NCBI GenBank assembly: GCA_012861695.1
Contig: JAAOOA010000056.1
Coordinates: forward strand, 9,771,207 to 9,835,206
Reading direction: 5' to 3'
DNA: 64,000 bases
Source: Trematomus loennbergii
Lineage: Eukaryota > Chordata > Actinopteri > Perciformes > Nototheniidae
In this document: positions 43,446 to 56,554 of the stretch, piece after piece
Layout: every line of letters starts with the position of its first letter
How positions within the stretch are numbered: position 1 is the first letter of the stretch
Translations under genes and position numbers: made by a program
The notes under the pieces: generated by a model
The model's input: the letters and a program-made list of their open reading frames with translations, nothing else
Told to the model about the DNA's origin: nothing
The model's database searches: none

Positions 43446-44939
43446 AGTGATCAATATTGAAAGCAAGAGAGTGCCTTTCTCGTGTGCCTGTGATGTGTTT
43501 GCCTGGAGCCTCAGAGTACAGCTTTAACCTACTGGCTTCTGAACGCATCAGCTCTTCAGTTCACCACTCCTCAGACTCCGGCAGGCGATGGAGCGCCGGT
43601 CTCTGGATGCTGCTCACCGGTCCCTAGGTGCACTGGTGGCTCCTTTAAAGCGATTCTTAAGACATCTTTCTGTTTTATCCTCCTGCAGTGACACAGTTCA
43701 GAAAGAGGGGAGAACATTAGGGATAGAGCACATTATGTTCAATTTGTAGGAATAACCAGTTTGCTTTAAACTTTCTCTGTTTTTCTAGACTTAATCATTA
43801 ATTTAACAATGCAAAAAATCATGTAAAAATGATTAATTATTCAATTTTTAATGATATATTAACTGGCTGTTTTCATACATGTCTTATGAAACATATCAAA
43901 CTTAATCTACATGTCTGAGATGACGTGACTCACAACTCTTAAGCACAAAAGATCCAAATAAAGAACCGATTAATCTCTGCGTGTGTTATTACTAACTACT
44001 CAACACCCAGGCTGAAGAATGTCATCAAGAAGTGAGAAAGCTATTCTGAGACAAACTATCTGTGTGATGTTTGTGTGTCCCTGAGTGTGTGTTTCTGTGC
44101 ATGGTGACACAGTTGCAGGCAGAACTTGGAATACTCAATTATCACATTAGCACATCCAGGGAGAAGCCGAAAGGCTACACACACATGTGCCTGTGCACAA
44201 ACACACACACATGCACGTACACACACACATTCACACATACGTGCCACCCCCATATCTCTGGAACTGCAGGCCCCCTGCTGAGAAGCTCAAACACAACTGA
44301 GGGTGGGGGCTGCTGGTGGTGGTGTGGTGGGCTGGAGGAAGAGGGGAGGGCTGTTGGGTTGTGGAGAAGCATGAGGCTGGTGAGTGACATTGAGACCAAG
44401 GTTATACACAAACCAGCCGTTCTGTTCCACTTTGGGGTCGCATTCAGACACATCGCAGCCTCCTCACTCATGGGTGACGCTGCTCATGGCTTTGACAAAA
44501 TACTTGATCACGGTTCAACCTTTGAGGCGGCCCAATGCAACGTCTTCCAGCAACATACTGCCTTAGCCAATTAAAATACAAGCATGTAAGCCGTCCAGCT
44601 AGATTAGGCTGTAGTGTGTAGCTTGTAGCGTTGTCCTTATTCCACTGTTTACCCTGCAAACAGGCAACTTTCCAAGGCCAGAAGCTTCATATTGTAGTAG
44701 CACCAATGCAGAATGCTTAGGCTGGCTGTATGCTCAAAACAACAAATCAGAACAGTTCATTTGGCATGCAGGTAAAATGGCATGGATGTGGCTATAAGAA
44801 AGCCCTGACAGTGTACAAAGTGAGCTTAACTTGATAGAACTTTGTTAAGTTTTGTTTAACATCCTTGAAAACATCACCTGAAAGTGTTACCTTTGCCATG
44901 TTTGTTATGTCTGTTGGTTTGATTGTCTGTAATCAAGGT

Positions 44940-45072
44940 GGATTATGGATAAACCACCATCTCGTGTCAATGAAACTTAGTGGAGTGAAGTGTGGAGCAT
45001 GGGTAAAGGAAGAACCTAAATCAAGAGGCGGATACACAAATTATGTTTCACTTAATGTTGCGAAATAGGCCA
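44940..45072 (+). repeat. dispersed repeat fragment, copy 1
   Basis: The order of phrases AAACTTAGTGGA, GAGCATGGGTAAAGGAAGAACC, AGAGGCGGATACA and TTTCACTTAATGTTGCGAAATAGG matches a widespread fish repeat (AACTTGGTGGAAGG, GGGAAGAACCC, GGGGCGGATCC, TTTCACTTTCTTTAACATTGCGAGATAG). Its class is not certain to me. A second fragment lies at about 62115-62222. Confidence 0.55.
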
Positions 45073-45429
45073 TTTGTGATAAAGTGTAAAAAGTTACCCT
45101 TCAAGTCAGGACAACAACTCTGAACAGTTATCAACTTGTTACATGAAAGCCCAGCACAATAAAATGCTACACATCTTCTTTGTGGCATCCATGTTGTTTC
45201 CAAATTACAATATACCAAAGTTGGCCAAATTAACGACTTCCCAACTCGAGAAATGGGGCCATTTGAGGAGCATGTGAATGCACCATCGGCGCTGGCGGAA
45301 GTGCTTTTTAAATAAACAATGTTATAGGGGATTTGAAAATGCCTGGTAACACGTTACTACCATAACTATTTATACAACTGATCAGTATTCTGCGTTAAGG
45401 TGTTGTGGTACAAACATGCAGTAACTCTG

Positions 45430-45780
45430 CAGGTAGTGGCTCAGTCAGTAGGGGCTTGGACTGTGAGCCGTAGGGTCGCCAGTTCAAGTCCCCGACCAGA
45501 CCTAAATATGGAGTGTGGACTTCGACTTGGAGAGGTCCCAGTTCACCTCCTGCCCTGCCGTGGTGCCCTTGAGCAAGGCACCGGACATCCTGCTTCCCCC
45601 CTCACTCCCATTGCTCCCCGGGCGCTGTACAATAGCTGCCCACTGCTCCTAGTACTAGACTCCTGGTACTAGGATGGGTTCAACTTTAAAAGCAGAGAAC
45701 AAATTTCACTGTGTGTGGTGTGCGCTGTGTGCTCTGCATGTGTGACCATTAAAGAGGGTTTCCTCCCTCCCATTCTATTC
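45430..45780 (+). mobile_element. tRNA-derived SINE, second family
   Basis: tRNA-like head with A box (TGGCTCAGTCAGTAGGGGC) and B box (GTTCAAGTCC at 45482-45491), then the phrases CTTGAGCAAGGCACCGGACA, TGCTCCCCGGGCGCTGTAC and ACAAATTTCACTGTGTGTGG. The tail is ATTAAAGAGGGTTTC and a CCTCCC/ATTCT run. It looks nearly full-length and is distinct from the SINE at 17979. Confidence 0.85.
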
Positions 45781-48700
45781 TATCTAGGGTCCTGCCACAG
45801 TTGACGTGTACATCCGCAAAAAAAGCTAGTGCAACGAGTAGGGCTTATAAAAACTGTAGTGATCAACTTGTTCAGGCCTACTTTTCTAAAACAATCTTCT
45901 GGTGGCAAAAGACATTTAAGGGCAGTTATGTTTAGTAATGTAAAGAAAATGTGTTTGTGTGATCCTGCAAAGTCATTGCAAAGCTTCAGGCGATTGTTGC
46001 CCTCTTTTTCAAAGTTTAAGGGCATAGAATAAAAGCAAAACCCTGTAATATAACTATTGTAGAAGTGGCAGTACAACAATATGATTCAATTATTCACTGA
46101 ACTGTGAATAAATGCATTAGCTGTGTGAAATTAGATGGATAATATCTGACCACATGCCCACTCATGCACCACTGATATGATTAACAAATACAGTTCAACA
46201 AACATTTCAAATCCAACCTTTGTGCTTCAACACTGATGTGCCAGTCTATTTGTTCTTCACAATGTCTGCGTTCTGAAGTTTCATTTTGATTCAGGAAGTT
46301 TGTGGTTTATCACATGCTATTGAAAAACCCATATCATGGCAATCAGTTCTCTATTCAGTGATTGAAATTATTTTGAGTGTTCAAGAAATGCCACAAATGG
46401 TTTTGTTATCATCATTTACACAAGACAAAAAGCCCAGCTCTGTATTCAGTGCTATATACACAAGACTATGATGTTTAACTGCTGTATAGAGATGATTAGA
46501 AGAAGATCAGATTGATTCAGTGCCTGAAAAACTGTGAAACAGTTTAATCATTATTAATTTAGGACCCAGTGTAGATATTTTTTTTAGAAAAGTTTGGTTT
46601 CCTGTCATTTTCCAACAGGAGAGTAGGACTGACACTCAGACATGTCAGAATCCAGAAATATTTCAGACATGAATGTTGTTGTTTTTTTGACTGAGTCACC
46701 CTGCTATTCAATTAGTTATCCACAGTTACAAGCGAGAAAACACAGGGAAACAAACAGGTGTCTAATGCTGTTAATTATCCTTTGTGGCTGGATATAATAG
46801 ATGCTGCTGCAATAAGTAAGCACTGACAAACCTCTAATACAAAACAAAGCAATGTTACAGTATGTTTTCACGAGCATGAGTTTCTTTGTTCAAAATTCAA
46901 AATGCACATATCTGAAGCTAGTGAAAATGTCCTGTTAAAACAAAGTGTAGTTTTGTTTCAAGCTTTACTGTTGAGATTAATTTTTTAATGACAGTGAATT
47001 CAGACCACACATTAAAAAGGTAACACATTTGCAGCTTACAAAGGATTGTCAGCTTCTCCTTGCTACTTCTACAGCTGTAAGAAGACCAAAAAGCATATAG
47101 TCTTGATTTAGTGAAGGTGAATTACTGCTCAGTGTCAGCTTGGCTTGCTGTCAGCTGATATGCTGTAAGAGGTGTGTCTATTTTAAGTCTAGCAGTTGGC
47201 CTATCAGAGAGACCCATCACTAACTTGAAAGAAATTGTTGTGTGTGTGCATGTGTGTGCTCTGCCATGTGTGTGACTTTAGTGTGTCTCGGCTGAGGTGT
47301 TGGTATGATACTTTGACTCCTCTGGTATGTTGTATAAAAAGAGAGGCAGAGCGAGAAGAGAAACGTTACTGTGATGGGTACAAACACACATAAACCTAAT
47401 GAGCAGACAGAAAGGCATGTTGAGAGGGTAATGAGCGCTCTGAGTGTGAGATATGTGTGAGTAATGAGAACGTCATGATGTGTCTGGGTCTTATCGGACA
47501 CGTTATTTGACCCTGTCATTCTTGAATTGCCTCGCTGATTGTCATCATGATTTTATTTTCTGTGTTTATTTCACACACTGCATAATTTACTATTTATATC
47601 ATACTTACTGATCTCTGTGGAAATATTGATTCCCTGGTTTTTTTCTGCCATAATAACCATTTAGCCAGTGCTTTGAACCAACAATATTATTCTTTGTGGT
47701 TGCCATTTGATGTTGGAATTGGTTTAAAAGCGATAATTAGTCTTTTAAAAAGCTAATTTCATCAATTATTATTTGAATCTTTTTTGGTTTTTGACTGCTT
47801 GACCCTAATATAAAGCGATTTGGAGATGTCACTTTTGGCTATAGTAATGAAAATAAAGGAAACAAAGATGGAAATTGAAAAAGTAAGGTAGGGAAGTTTC
47901 AGGTAAAGGTTTGGACATTTTTCTTCAGATATTTTTCCTCAGTTACTAGGACAAACGTACTTACTTATTCCGGACACATTCCTTTTTGTAGCGTTTGCGT
48001 CCATGGAAGTTAGCAAGTGATTGACAACAAAACCTGCACTGATCTCAGCATTTTCATGATTCTGCAACATTTTTAAAGTAGAAGTGCAGAGGTATTGTTT
48101 GAGCGGTACAATACTTTATTATATAAATGTTCACTGCACTGGAGGGTGGCATGCTCACTGGTGTGTGTAGTGTGTATTCTTTCTGTACAGAGGTCGATAC
48201 AAAAACAATAAAAACAAATATATTTTTCAAGGGAAACATTTCGAAACCACAGACACATAACATTGAGAAAGGCTGCATTACATTTTGTTTTTAAGAGCCA
48301 GTACTTTATATTGTTCATAATAGTACAGACACATATTTCTTTAAAACAAAATCAAGCCATCATTTACAATATAGCTGAGTTTATCCTGCCACTGCTAACA
48401 AGCTGTAGCATGTTGATTAGCTTAAGCACTGAGCTATTGTCCATCTAGACTTTGAGTTCCTAAGAGCATTAGCTTTTAAATGAATAGCTAAAGTGTTGAC
48501 AAAAACAAAAGAAAATTACCTGGACAATACTGCATTCATGCCGTGATGATTTACCCACGTTGTTAGCTTCACAGTCACACTGGCAAAGGGGAAATTCAGC
48601 CAAAGTTAGCTTAGCAGTCAGCAATTAGTTGACAGGCAAAACTAGACACATAAAGTGTTGCTCTTTATAGATTAGTTTAAACGGTTGTTTTTAGTTTTAG

Positions 48701-51700
48701 TCATAGAAATGACATGTTTTATTGTTTTATGTTTTAAAGCTGACTTCCAGTGTAGTCATGTTCAGAAGTTCCAGCCGACCCAACATTATAACTAGAAGGG
48801 CGATACAATTGCCCATGGCATATTGACAGTACTAGCGTTTGCTACATTTAGCTATAACTAACGTTCGCTAACAAGCAAGCGAACAAAAATAAATGATTGG
48901 GGAGGGGAAACAATTTACCAATTTCACTTCAGCCTTTTTGTCAAATGATTTGTAGTTGCTTGAGTTATTTTTCAATGCTTAATTCAGCAATATTTTGTAA
49001 ATAAACTGGGTTTTTGGTATCCAAAATCCTGACAGTGTTCAAAATAAATGAAAAATACTTGTATTTCTATAAATAATCTACATAGTAATTAAATACAAAT
49101 GTTATTCCTCTTTTAAACATCACAAATTGTCCAATAAAAATGGAAAAAGCTTTGAGAAAGGCAACAGTAAATGATTGTCATTTATGTCTGCTCGCTATGA
49201 TTTCATTGTTCTATTTTCTTAGAAAAAGGTCTATGAATATCCTCATATTGTTGTTCCAATTCTTCATTAGAATTATTAAAAGTAGTCATATTTTATTTAT
49301 CTTATTTATCTACTAAGATGCTTTGAGGTGTTTGCAAATCCATATGTTAACCATAAAGACTTATATCCAATGAGAGGCAAAACTCTTTTGTTGGAGTATT
49401 TTGCTCCTAGTGGTTACAAAATGGATGAATGCAAATGTATATAGAGATATTTATAGCAGTAGCACTTTTAGGCTGGAGCAGGTTACAGATTTCTATCTTC
49501 TATAAACTTTATTGCAACGTATAAAGTTTACGGTCTTATGTTTTTATATTGACCAATTTTGATAGACTTTCAGTTTTTATTTATGAGTGTAATGTTTTTC
49601 CTGTCCACTTCTCTAATTGGCTGATAAATCAGAGCTGCTGGAGCGGGTTGTGTAATTGGATGGTGGCCCGCAGGGGTTGAGCAGTGCCTCTAAGCTGTGA
49701 TGCTTCTCCATGCGTGTCCACCTTTGTTTATGTGTCTGTAGGAAGAATTTATTCTGCACCTAAAAGAGAGCCTAAGAAAGTCACATTGAAGTGAGAGAAA
49801 ATTAAATGAGAGACACAACATAGCAAGAATAGAGGAGAGAGGTTGTTATGGAACACTATAGGCCTTTCTCAAAGGGGACCATTTTAAATGACACATTAGG
49901 AAGAGTGTTGATTATATATTATAATATGGTTGCCTTATATTGTGCATATTGTTCGTACGTAACTATGTGCTAACAAACACACAACTAAACAGAGTAATTC
50001 TCTGCTCTCAATTAAAAAAACGGTATCAAAGACATGTAGTATGGCCTCTTACCATCAACAAGCAAATGTCGGCCCCTCTAAACAAGGCTATTGCAGTTGA
50101 ATACAAAAAGAACCAATGTCTGTCAGATGTTCTCTATTATCATGGATTATTTCTAAATGTTTTTGCTTTATCTTAGATGTCAAGATAATGGACCTTTTTG
50201 GATTTTGGTATTTGGTATGTCAGACATCCAGACAGGTTTCCACTTAAAATATAATTTTTTATTTAGATTTTAAAATCCTTTTTTTGCATTGAATAGATTG
50301 CAATAAAGGACATCGTAATGTGTGCATACAACACAAGTGTGGTTAGAGCGGCAATATCAAGAGAATAGGGCATGTACGTTGTTTTTGTGTGCATGTTATT
50401 TTCTTTGGTATTATGTTTGCTCGGCTTGTAGTCATTTGGTAATTTGTTTTTAAGTGCTAATGTTATAATTGATATTTTAATTGTTCCTACTAACTGAACA
50501 AAAAAATGTTGCCTATGCTACAGTTTGGTGAAACTATTGTGTGTATAGGTAAAGAACAAATTAAACCTTTATTACTGTACTTTCTTTTAGTTATAATTTT
50601 TTCTATGATGGGCATCTGTCGGAACATTATTGGACCCTTCATGTCATGTCTCTATGTGACATTTATGTGTCAAGGGATCTAAAAAAGTTAATTAAACAAC
50701 TAATTGGTCGATTTAGGAACAGTGCCTACACAATTAATGTTGTATGTGCTGCCATATTGAAGCCTGTGTTTCTCTTATTAGCTTGTTTTTCACTCACCAA
50801 CCATTTTTTTTATTCAGCCCTCATTCAGTTTATCCTGGCTCATGTCCATTTTACATTCAGTCCACTCACCTAACAGCTGAGGCAATTAACTCTCTACAGA
50901 TTCCTGCGGCCAACTGAGACTAACGCAGGGACACCTGAGTGTGTGTGAGTGTGTCAGGTGTGGTAGTGCCAGCCCAACCAAACGGGTTTGATAGATTCTG
51001 ACTGGAACCCGAGAGGGGACGAAATGTGTGTGTGTTTGGTCAAGCGTGTGTAAAGAGGTAATCTTTAGTCTTGGCATGGCGCGGCTTGGGAAACAGCAGA
51101 GTGGGGTCAGGTGTGCTACTTCCCGCCTAGCTCGCTAACCTGGCCTGGGAATGTGTGTGTGCGTGTGCATTTGTGTGTGGGTCAGCTGTGGTAGCTGACC
51201 TGAGAATTTGGGGATTAGCTCGGATTTATCTGGAACACTTAGTGTTTACAGCGTGGGGTTGACAGATGATGACAAAATGGCAAGTCAGACCCCCTCAGTC
51301 AGTGTATGAGCATGAAGATAGGCAGAAGATAAAATAAACATATCCTTGTGGCTGTATGAGGCTCGCCAGATGAATCATGTTTCCACTGAAGAACGACTAA
51401 ATGCCTGCTGCGTTACGCTGTATGTGGGCCCGCCAGAGTTTATTCCACAACACAGCGATTGAACAAAGTAAAGGTGTAGCCTGAAGTTACTCTGTGTACA
51501 CGTGCATGTGTGTGTCTGACAGACCACAGTGTGTGTAAGATAACAGTCCGTTTGTTCCTTTTTTTGTTTAGCTGCCCAGTTTGCAACCTGCAGCTCTGTT
51601 GTTTTATCTCTTTATCTCACACTATTTCCGAGCTAAATTCAGCAGAAAGTGAGAACCAGAAATATGTCACCGGCTTTAGTGTGTATGATAAGAGTGGAAA

Positions 51701-52918
51701 ATCATGAATTAGTAATACCCTTTTTCCACCAAAATGATATGCAGTTTTTCTTAAAACTCAACTTTCTTTTTCATTTTGTCCCAAGAATTAATAAATACAC
51801 ACGACAAAAACTAGATGATAAGGGTGATAGGGATTTTTTTCCTGTGGCAACGCTGCTTAGGAAAATACCATCATAATTTATTCCACTAATATGTGTGTAC
51901 TTTAAATGTCCATGTATGTTTACAAACTTGTAAACACAAGAAATAAATAAATGTGCCAGTAAACACAATTGCAGAAAGAGGGTGTGTTTGGCTTAAATTG
52001 ATAGGTTTTATTTGATGAGATGAGGTGGTATGCATCTCAAGTATAATATAAATACAATGTTGTGCATGAGACATTTTCAGAGCTCTGAGTTAGGAATACC
52101 CTGGCCAGCTGGTGAGTTGGAAAACACTGAGTTGCAGCATACATGGGTATAAATCAAAAAACGATATGGCCACAACATAACTTGCATAAGATGTTGTCAT
52201 TATATTGGTCAAAGTCAGAACTTGTGTAATCACTACACAGGGCACAGGGACTACTCTTATGCATAATAATGTATTTCTTTGCACTATAGCCTTTTCTGAT
52301 ATTGCATTGCTTTATTTGCTTTTTGATGGATAATGCACATGCAAATCTGCCTTTTGTGAACATATTCAATATATAATTGAACGACCTAAAGATACATCCT
52401 GGGATGGACGAATGTTATGTTTTGGTGAATATGTGAACATCATCAAATCATCTTGTAAAATACCAAGAACATTTCAAAAGAAATCAGTTTAAACTTATTT
52501 TCACCCTGATTTTAATTCCTCCGCCAGTACCTGATTCTAATAAGAGAACATGAAAAGAAAAATGGAAAAATAATTTCCAGGTCTATGTCACCTTCATACA
52601 AAATCTGAAAAGTAGAACGTATTTAAATTTTAAACGCAAGCCTGGTCAATCTAAGATGTTTTAAGACCACTTTATGTAAAAGAGAATCCTTCAGATTGGT
52701 TGCTAAACTAACAAAATAAGGCCTGTGCTTCTCCTGTCGGAAATCCTCTCCCTCAGACACAGGTGCAAACTGAGAGCTTGTGTGCGTGTGTTGGGAGCTG
52801 GGGGGCTGCTGTGGAAGAGAGTGGCACAGGTGGCACGAAGCCCCGGCAGTGTCGAGGGCATCGGATCGGCATGTGGCGCACAGCCAACCACACACAACCT
52901 ATGCCAAGGGGGAGGAGA
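45781..52918. other. intergenic, no gene seen
   Basis: About 7.1 kb of AT-rich, largely unique sequence with short (TG) runs near 47240, 50940 and 51030. No exon, RNA gene or intact transposon recognised. Confidence 0.5.
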
Positions 52919-52957
52919 GAGAGGGAGAGAGAGAGAGAGAGAGCGAGAGAAAGAGAC
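52919..52957. repeat. (GA)n purine tract
   Basis: An imperfect GA tract (GAGAGAGAGG then AGAGAGAGA with GAGCGAGAGAAAGAGA). Confidence 0.9.
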
Positions 52958-53718
52958 ATATATGTGTGTTTGGAACTACCACATGGGTCCACAGGTCTCC
53001 TGTCTTGCACCATATGCTGTCAGCATGTCTGTCTACCTGTCTGTCTGTCTGGCCCCCCGTCTGCCTGCCAACACAACAAAGTGCAGTCAATGGTCACACT
53101 GTCATTACCAAGACGATGGGCGTGCGACTGGACTTGGGCATCCTCTGCTTAAGCCCTGATCATCCAGCACACACAAACGTGTACAAACACACACACCAGA
53201 GTGTGCACACAAATGCCCACATGAGCAGAGTGCCAGCTTGTGTCATTATCATATTCATCAATTATGTAAACAGTTATGTGAACAGGGCAGTAACAAACCC
53301 ACAAGTACACGCACACACATTCCCCAAAACACATGCATTTTAATGAACGGCCGTGGGGCTAGACATGACCTCCGCATTGCCTTTACACACACAAACACAC
53401 ACACAGGTGTTTGACAAGGCATAGCAGAGGGGAGTGTGTATTTATGTTTGGATACAGACGAGTGCTCTCCGTGTGAGCACGAGTGTGTGTAGCATCTGTG
53501 AATGTGGCATATTTATGACTGAACATATGAAATCATGGGATTAACTGTAAAATAAAAGATAAACAGAACAAATACATGTATTCATTTGCTGTGTGTATTT
53601 GTTCAATCCAAGCACCCATCGCATATTAGGGGCAGCAAAAATATATGTTTTGGGTTCAAGTGAATTGAGTGGATTAAAGGGCCATATCAGACTTCTTCTT
53701 CCTTACGCTGCTCATTAT

Positions 53719-53915
53719 CTACATTTCATTTAGCTGACGCTTTTATCCAAAGCGACTTACAATTACCAATTACAGGGACATTCCCCCTGGAGTAATTGAG
53801 GGCTAAGTGCCTTACTCAAGGGCACACTAGTGGTGGTGTTCCTGGCGGGATTTGAACTCACAACCTTCCGATCTTCAGCCCACCTCACTATCCATTAGAC
53901 CACCACTATCCCTGT
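53719..53915 (-). mobile_element. tRNA-derived SINE, minus strand
   Basis: The tRNA-like head is at the right: on the minus strand GTGGTCTAATGGATAGTGAGG then a B box GAGTTCAAATCCC (around 53848-53858). The tail at the left contains GTAAGTCGCTTTGGATAAAA and GCGTCAGCTAAATGAAATGT. It has the same body and tail design as the copy at 17979 and looks better preserved. Confidence 0.85.
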
Positions 53916-54646
53916 CCTATTACGTAGCAACTTGGGCACGAGACTGGATTGATCACTTCTTTGTCTAAACTCAAAGAACAGATATCTATCTCTATGAATC
54001 TTGCCACATTTAAGAATATCGAATAAATACTAAATTGTTGTTGGAAAAAAGCTAATTTTTTTTTTTTTTCGGTCTCTAGATCAGGGGTGGGGAACCTTTT
54101 TCCTCTCAAGAGCCGCGTTCACACCGCAGTACTAGTTCCGATATAGTTCCGAAATGTCGCGTTCACACCAAAAAGAGCCGGAACTAAAATGAGTTAATCA
54201 GAACCTTTTTACCCCCTTTTCCGTCTCTGCTAGAGAGCAGGTACTTTCGTGGGAGAAAAAGGTTCCTATGTCTGATTGGCTGGGCGGAATGCAAAACGCG
54301 CCCTGTAAAACTCCCAAAAAGTTTTGTGAAGCCGCCATTTTATTATCCTCGCATTAGCATTAGCATTAGCCCAGCGCACAAACGCAGAGAGACTAACTTA
54401 TGGCAACACAAAAGAAAACATGGGAGCGGTGGAGATGACCGCTGCTGGGAGTCCCAGCAGCTTCTACTGAAGCCAGTCCCCAACTCCGGGGACTTCCGGC
54501 CGGGGACTTTGGGCGGCAGTATACGCCGTGAAGTTGTTTGCGGCCTGCCAGTAAAACCAAAGCAGAAGAAGAAGAAGTGACGTCAGCGGCTTCATTTGCC
54601 TAATCCTCCCTCAGGGAACTTATTCCGGTGTGAACGCGATCTGTAC

Positions 54647-55668
54647 TTAGGCCCCGGCTCCACGAGTACAAATACGGCAAAACGCATCGGAGTAACGCAA
54701 ATGCAACCGCAAAAAAGCTTCCGTCCCCACGCAATATACACCGGATTGTGTCAAGCTCCACGAGACGGCTCCGTTTACATCCAAACGCTGGAAAAGCTGC
54801 AGTACATATGCCGAACCTGTACGTGGCGCTGTAACTTCCTCCACAAAAGCAGCAACTTCCTCCACAAAAGCAGCGAAGAAGAATGGTTGTCATGGCTGCA
54901 CTTCTGTGTATTCTCCGCGGTGGGGGCCGACAGAACCGGGCAGAGTTTTTCGCCGGTCAACGTGTGTTAAAGTTTAAATCTTCCGGACAAAATTATAAAA
55001 GTGCCGGTCAAAGGTCTTCTTTGTTATTTATTGAGCTTTAAAACAAATGAATAACGACGATATAATGATATATGAAAATAAAATACACAGAGCCTGTCTT
55101 TTTTCCTCTCTTCTCATAGCGTCAGTGTCTGTCTCATGCAGCAGCTGATCCTGTAATGATGACTCGACAGTAAAAATAAACATATTTATAACTAGTTTAG
55201 GTAGTTTGAGAGGTAATTAAAATAGCTAAGGGTGATGATCTGACTTGAAGTGTGTGTTTTGCTCCCGCTGCATCACAGCGGCAGGAGCTGCGTGTCTCCG
55301 TCCTGTCAGATTAGACTTCACTCGCGTTTATGTCCATATCGAGATAAAGATAAATAATCTGAATTCAAGGAGGAGCTCCTGTAGATGTTGCACAAAGAAC
55401 TGTAGCATGGTCAGTAGCGACTGGAGCACGATAGCAACCCTGCGGGGGAGAGGCGGGGCTATAAAAACGAATGACCGTATAGGCGACTCCACGGCCCCGT
55501 TGGACCCCCCAGAGCGCTCCGTTCCCAGATCTATCCACCTTTGGACCCGTTGTCGTTTGCGGGGTCTGTTTCTACGTTTCCCTTACGGCGTCGTCGAGCT
55601 TAGAGGGCTATACGCATGAGAAATATGCGGATTCAACCCGTTTTCGTCCTCGTGGAGCCGGGGCCTTA
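54647..55668. mobile_element. PIF/Harbinger-like nonautonomous element
   Basis: The element spans 54650-55665 (1016 bp). Its terminal inverted repeats are perfect over 17 nt: GGCCCCGGCTCCACGAG on the left and its complement on the right. The 3-bp duplication TTA lies on both sides (54647-54649, 55666-55668), as expected for PIF/Harbinger insertion. A 124-codon ORF inside resembles no transposase I know, so it is probably nonautonomous. Confidence 0.8.
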
Positions 55669-55713
55669 GTTCATGAGAAGTAAAGAGTTCTCATGAACTA
55701 AGTTCTCATGAAC
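55669..55713. repeat. inverted and direct repeats of TTCTCATGAAC
   Basis: GTTCATGAGAA (55669-55679) and TTCTCATGAAC (55688-55698) form perfect arms around an 8-nt spacer. A third copy, TTCTCATGAAC, follows at 55703-55713. These are subterminal repeats of the inner MITE. Confidence 0.7.
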
Positions 55714-56554
55714 CTTTGTGGGAAAAGTACTGCGGTGTGAATGCGCCTTATGGCACATTTTAGCATTTTTATTTCATGGGTTATTCACCACTAAACTAAA
55801 AAATATCACAACTGGGACCGTTTCGAGTTTTTTAAAGGCATGTTTTCAGGGTAATATTGAGGCTTTCATCTAATGACCGATTGCCTGCTGCTTGTGTATT
55901 ATTTTGCGCTCTGTTTATATTTCAAAAGCCCATGTAAGGACAAGCATTGCCTATGAGTTTAGGCTATAAATCAGGGGTGGGGAACCTTTTTCCTCTCAAG
56001 GGCCATTTCAATTTTTTCAACATCTTCCGAGGGCCGTACAAATTATTGACCTCTGCATAAAAATACTAAAATCACAGCTCATTCATTTGGCCTTTCTTTC
56101 ATGCTGTGCAAAGAAAAAGCAACCTCTTAATCCAGATATCTTACCATGACTCGCGCATGCATGCTTATTGACTGTATGATCAGTATGACAGATGAACAGA
56201 TCGCCACTGGGATTTCAACTAAGACAAAGCCACGCAAAAACTGCGGCATGTGTACGGCTCCTTATGGGTACCGACATTTTTGGAAGTGGCGGAGCGGTGT
56301 TCTGGTGCACTCCGTCAGAACTGCACCCCTGTCAGACGAGACATATACCACGTGATGACACGTTAGGCTCGTGTTGTGTTCAAGGACCCTGACCTTGGCC
56401 AGGAAAAACAGGGACTCGCTTGTTTTGCAGTCTAGATTTCTTAACATTTTTTCTTTTTTGCGTGTGTTTATAAACTACCTCGAGGGCCGTACCAAATGGT
56501 CTCGCGGGCCGTATACGGCCCGGGGGCCGGAGGTTCCCCACCCCTGCTCTAGAT

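Larger units (their letters stand above)
54112..55748. mobile_element. inner MITE with GTTCACACCGCAGTACT ends
   Basis: GCGTTCACACCGCAGTACT (from 54116) is matched by AGTACTGCGGTGTGAATGC ending near 55744, forming imperfect terminal inverted repeats. The unit sits inside the hAT-like element and itself hosts a Harbinger-like insertion. Exact ends and target duplication are not clear. A second pair of the same motif, GCGTTCACACC at 54159 and GGTGTGAACGC ending at 54637, suggests a further nested copy. Confidence 0.65.
54074..56554. mobile_element. hAT-like element with nested insertions
   Basis: The outer ends are CAGGGGTGGGGAACCT at 54082 and AGGTTCCCCACCCCTG ending at 56546. The exact 8-bp duplication CTCTAGAT flanks both sides (54074-54081, 56547-56554), so 54082-56546 is one hAT-type insertion. 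A second copy of the left end starts at 55972 and runs, with unbroken family sequence, to the shared right end. The interval between holds other elements (54112-55748). No transposase frame was recognised. Confidence 0.85.

Noticed and set aside
44071..44574. 167-residue plus-strand ORF
   Set aside because: It contains short CA and TGG-rich runs; composition is inconsistent and no known domain is seen.
45430..45500. tRNA gene
   Set aside because: Same reason: this is the tRNA-derived head of a SINE.
52780..53343. 187-residue plus-strand ORF
   Set aside because: It crosses a GA tract and CA-rich DNA, overlaps ORFs in other frames of similar length and has no recognisable protein content.
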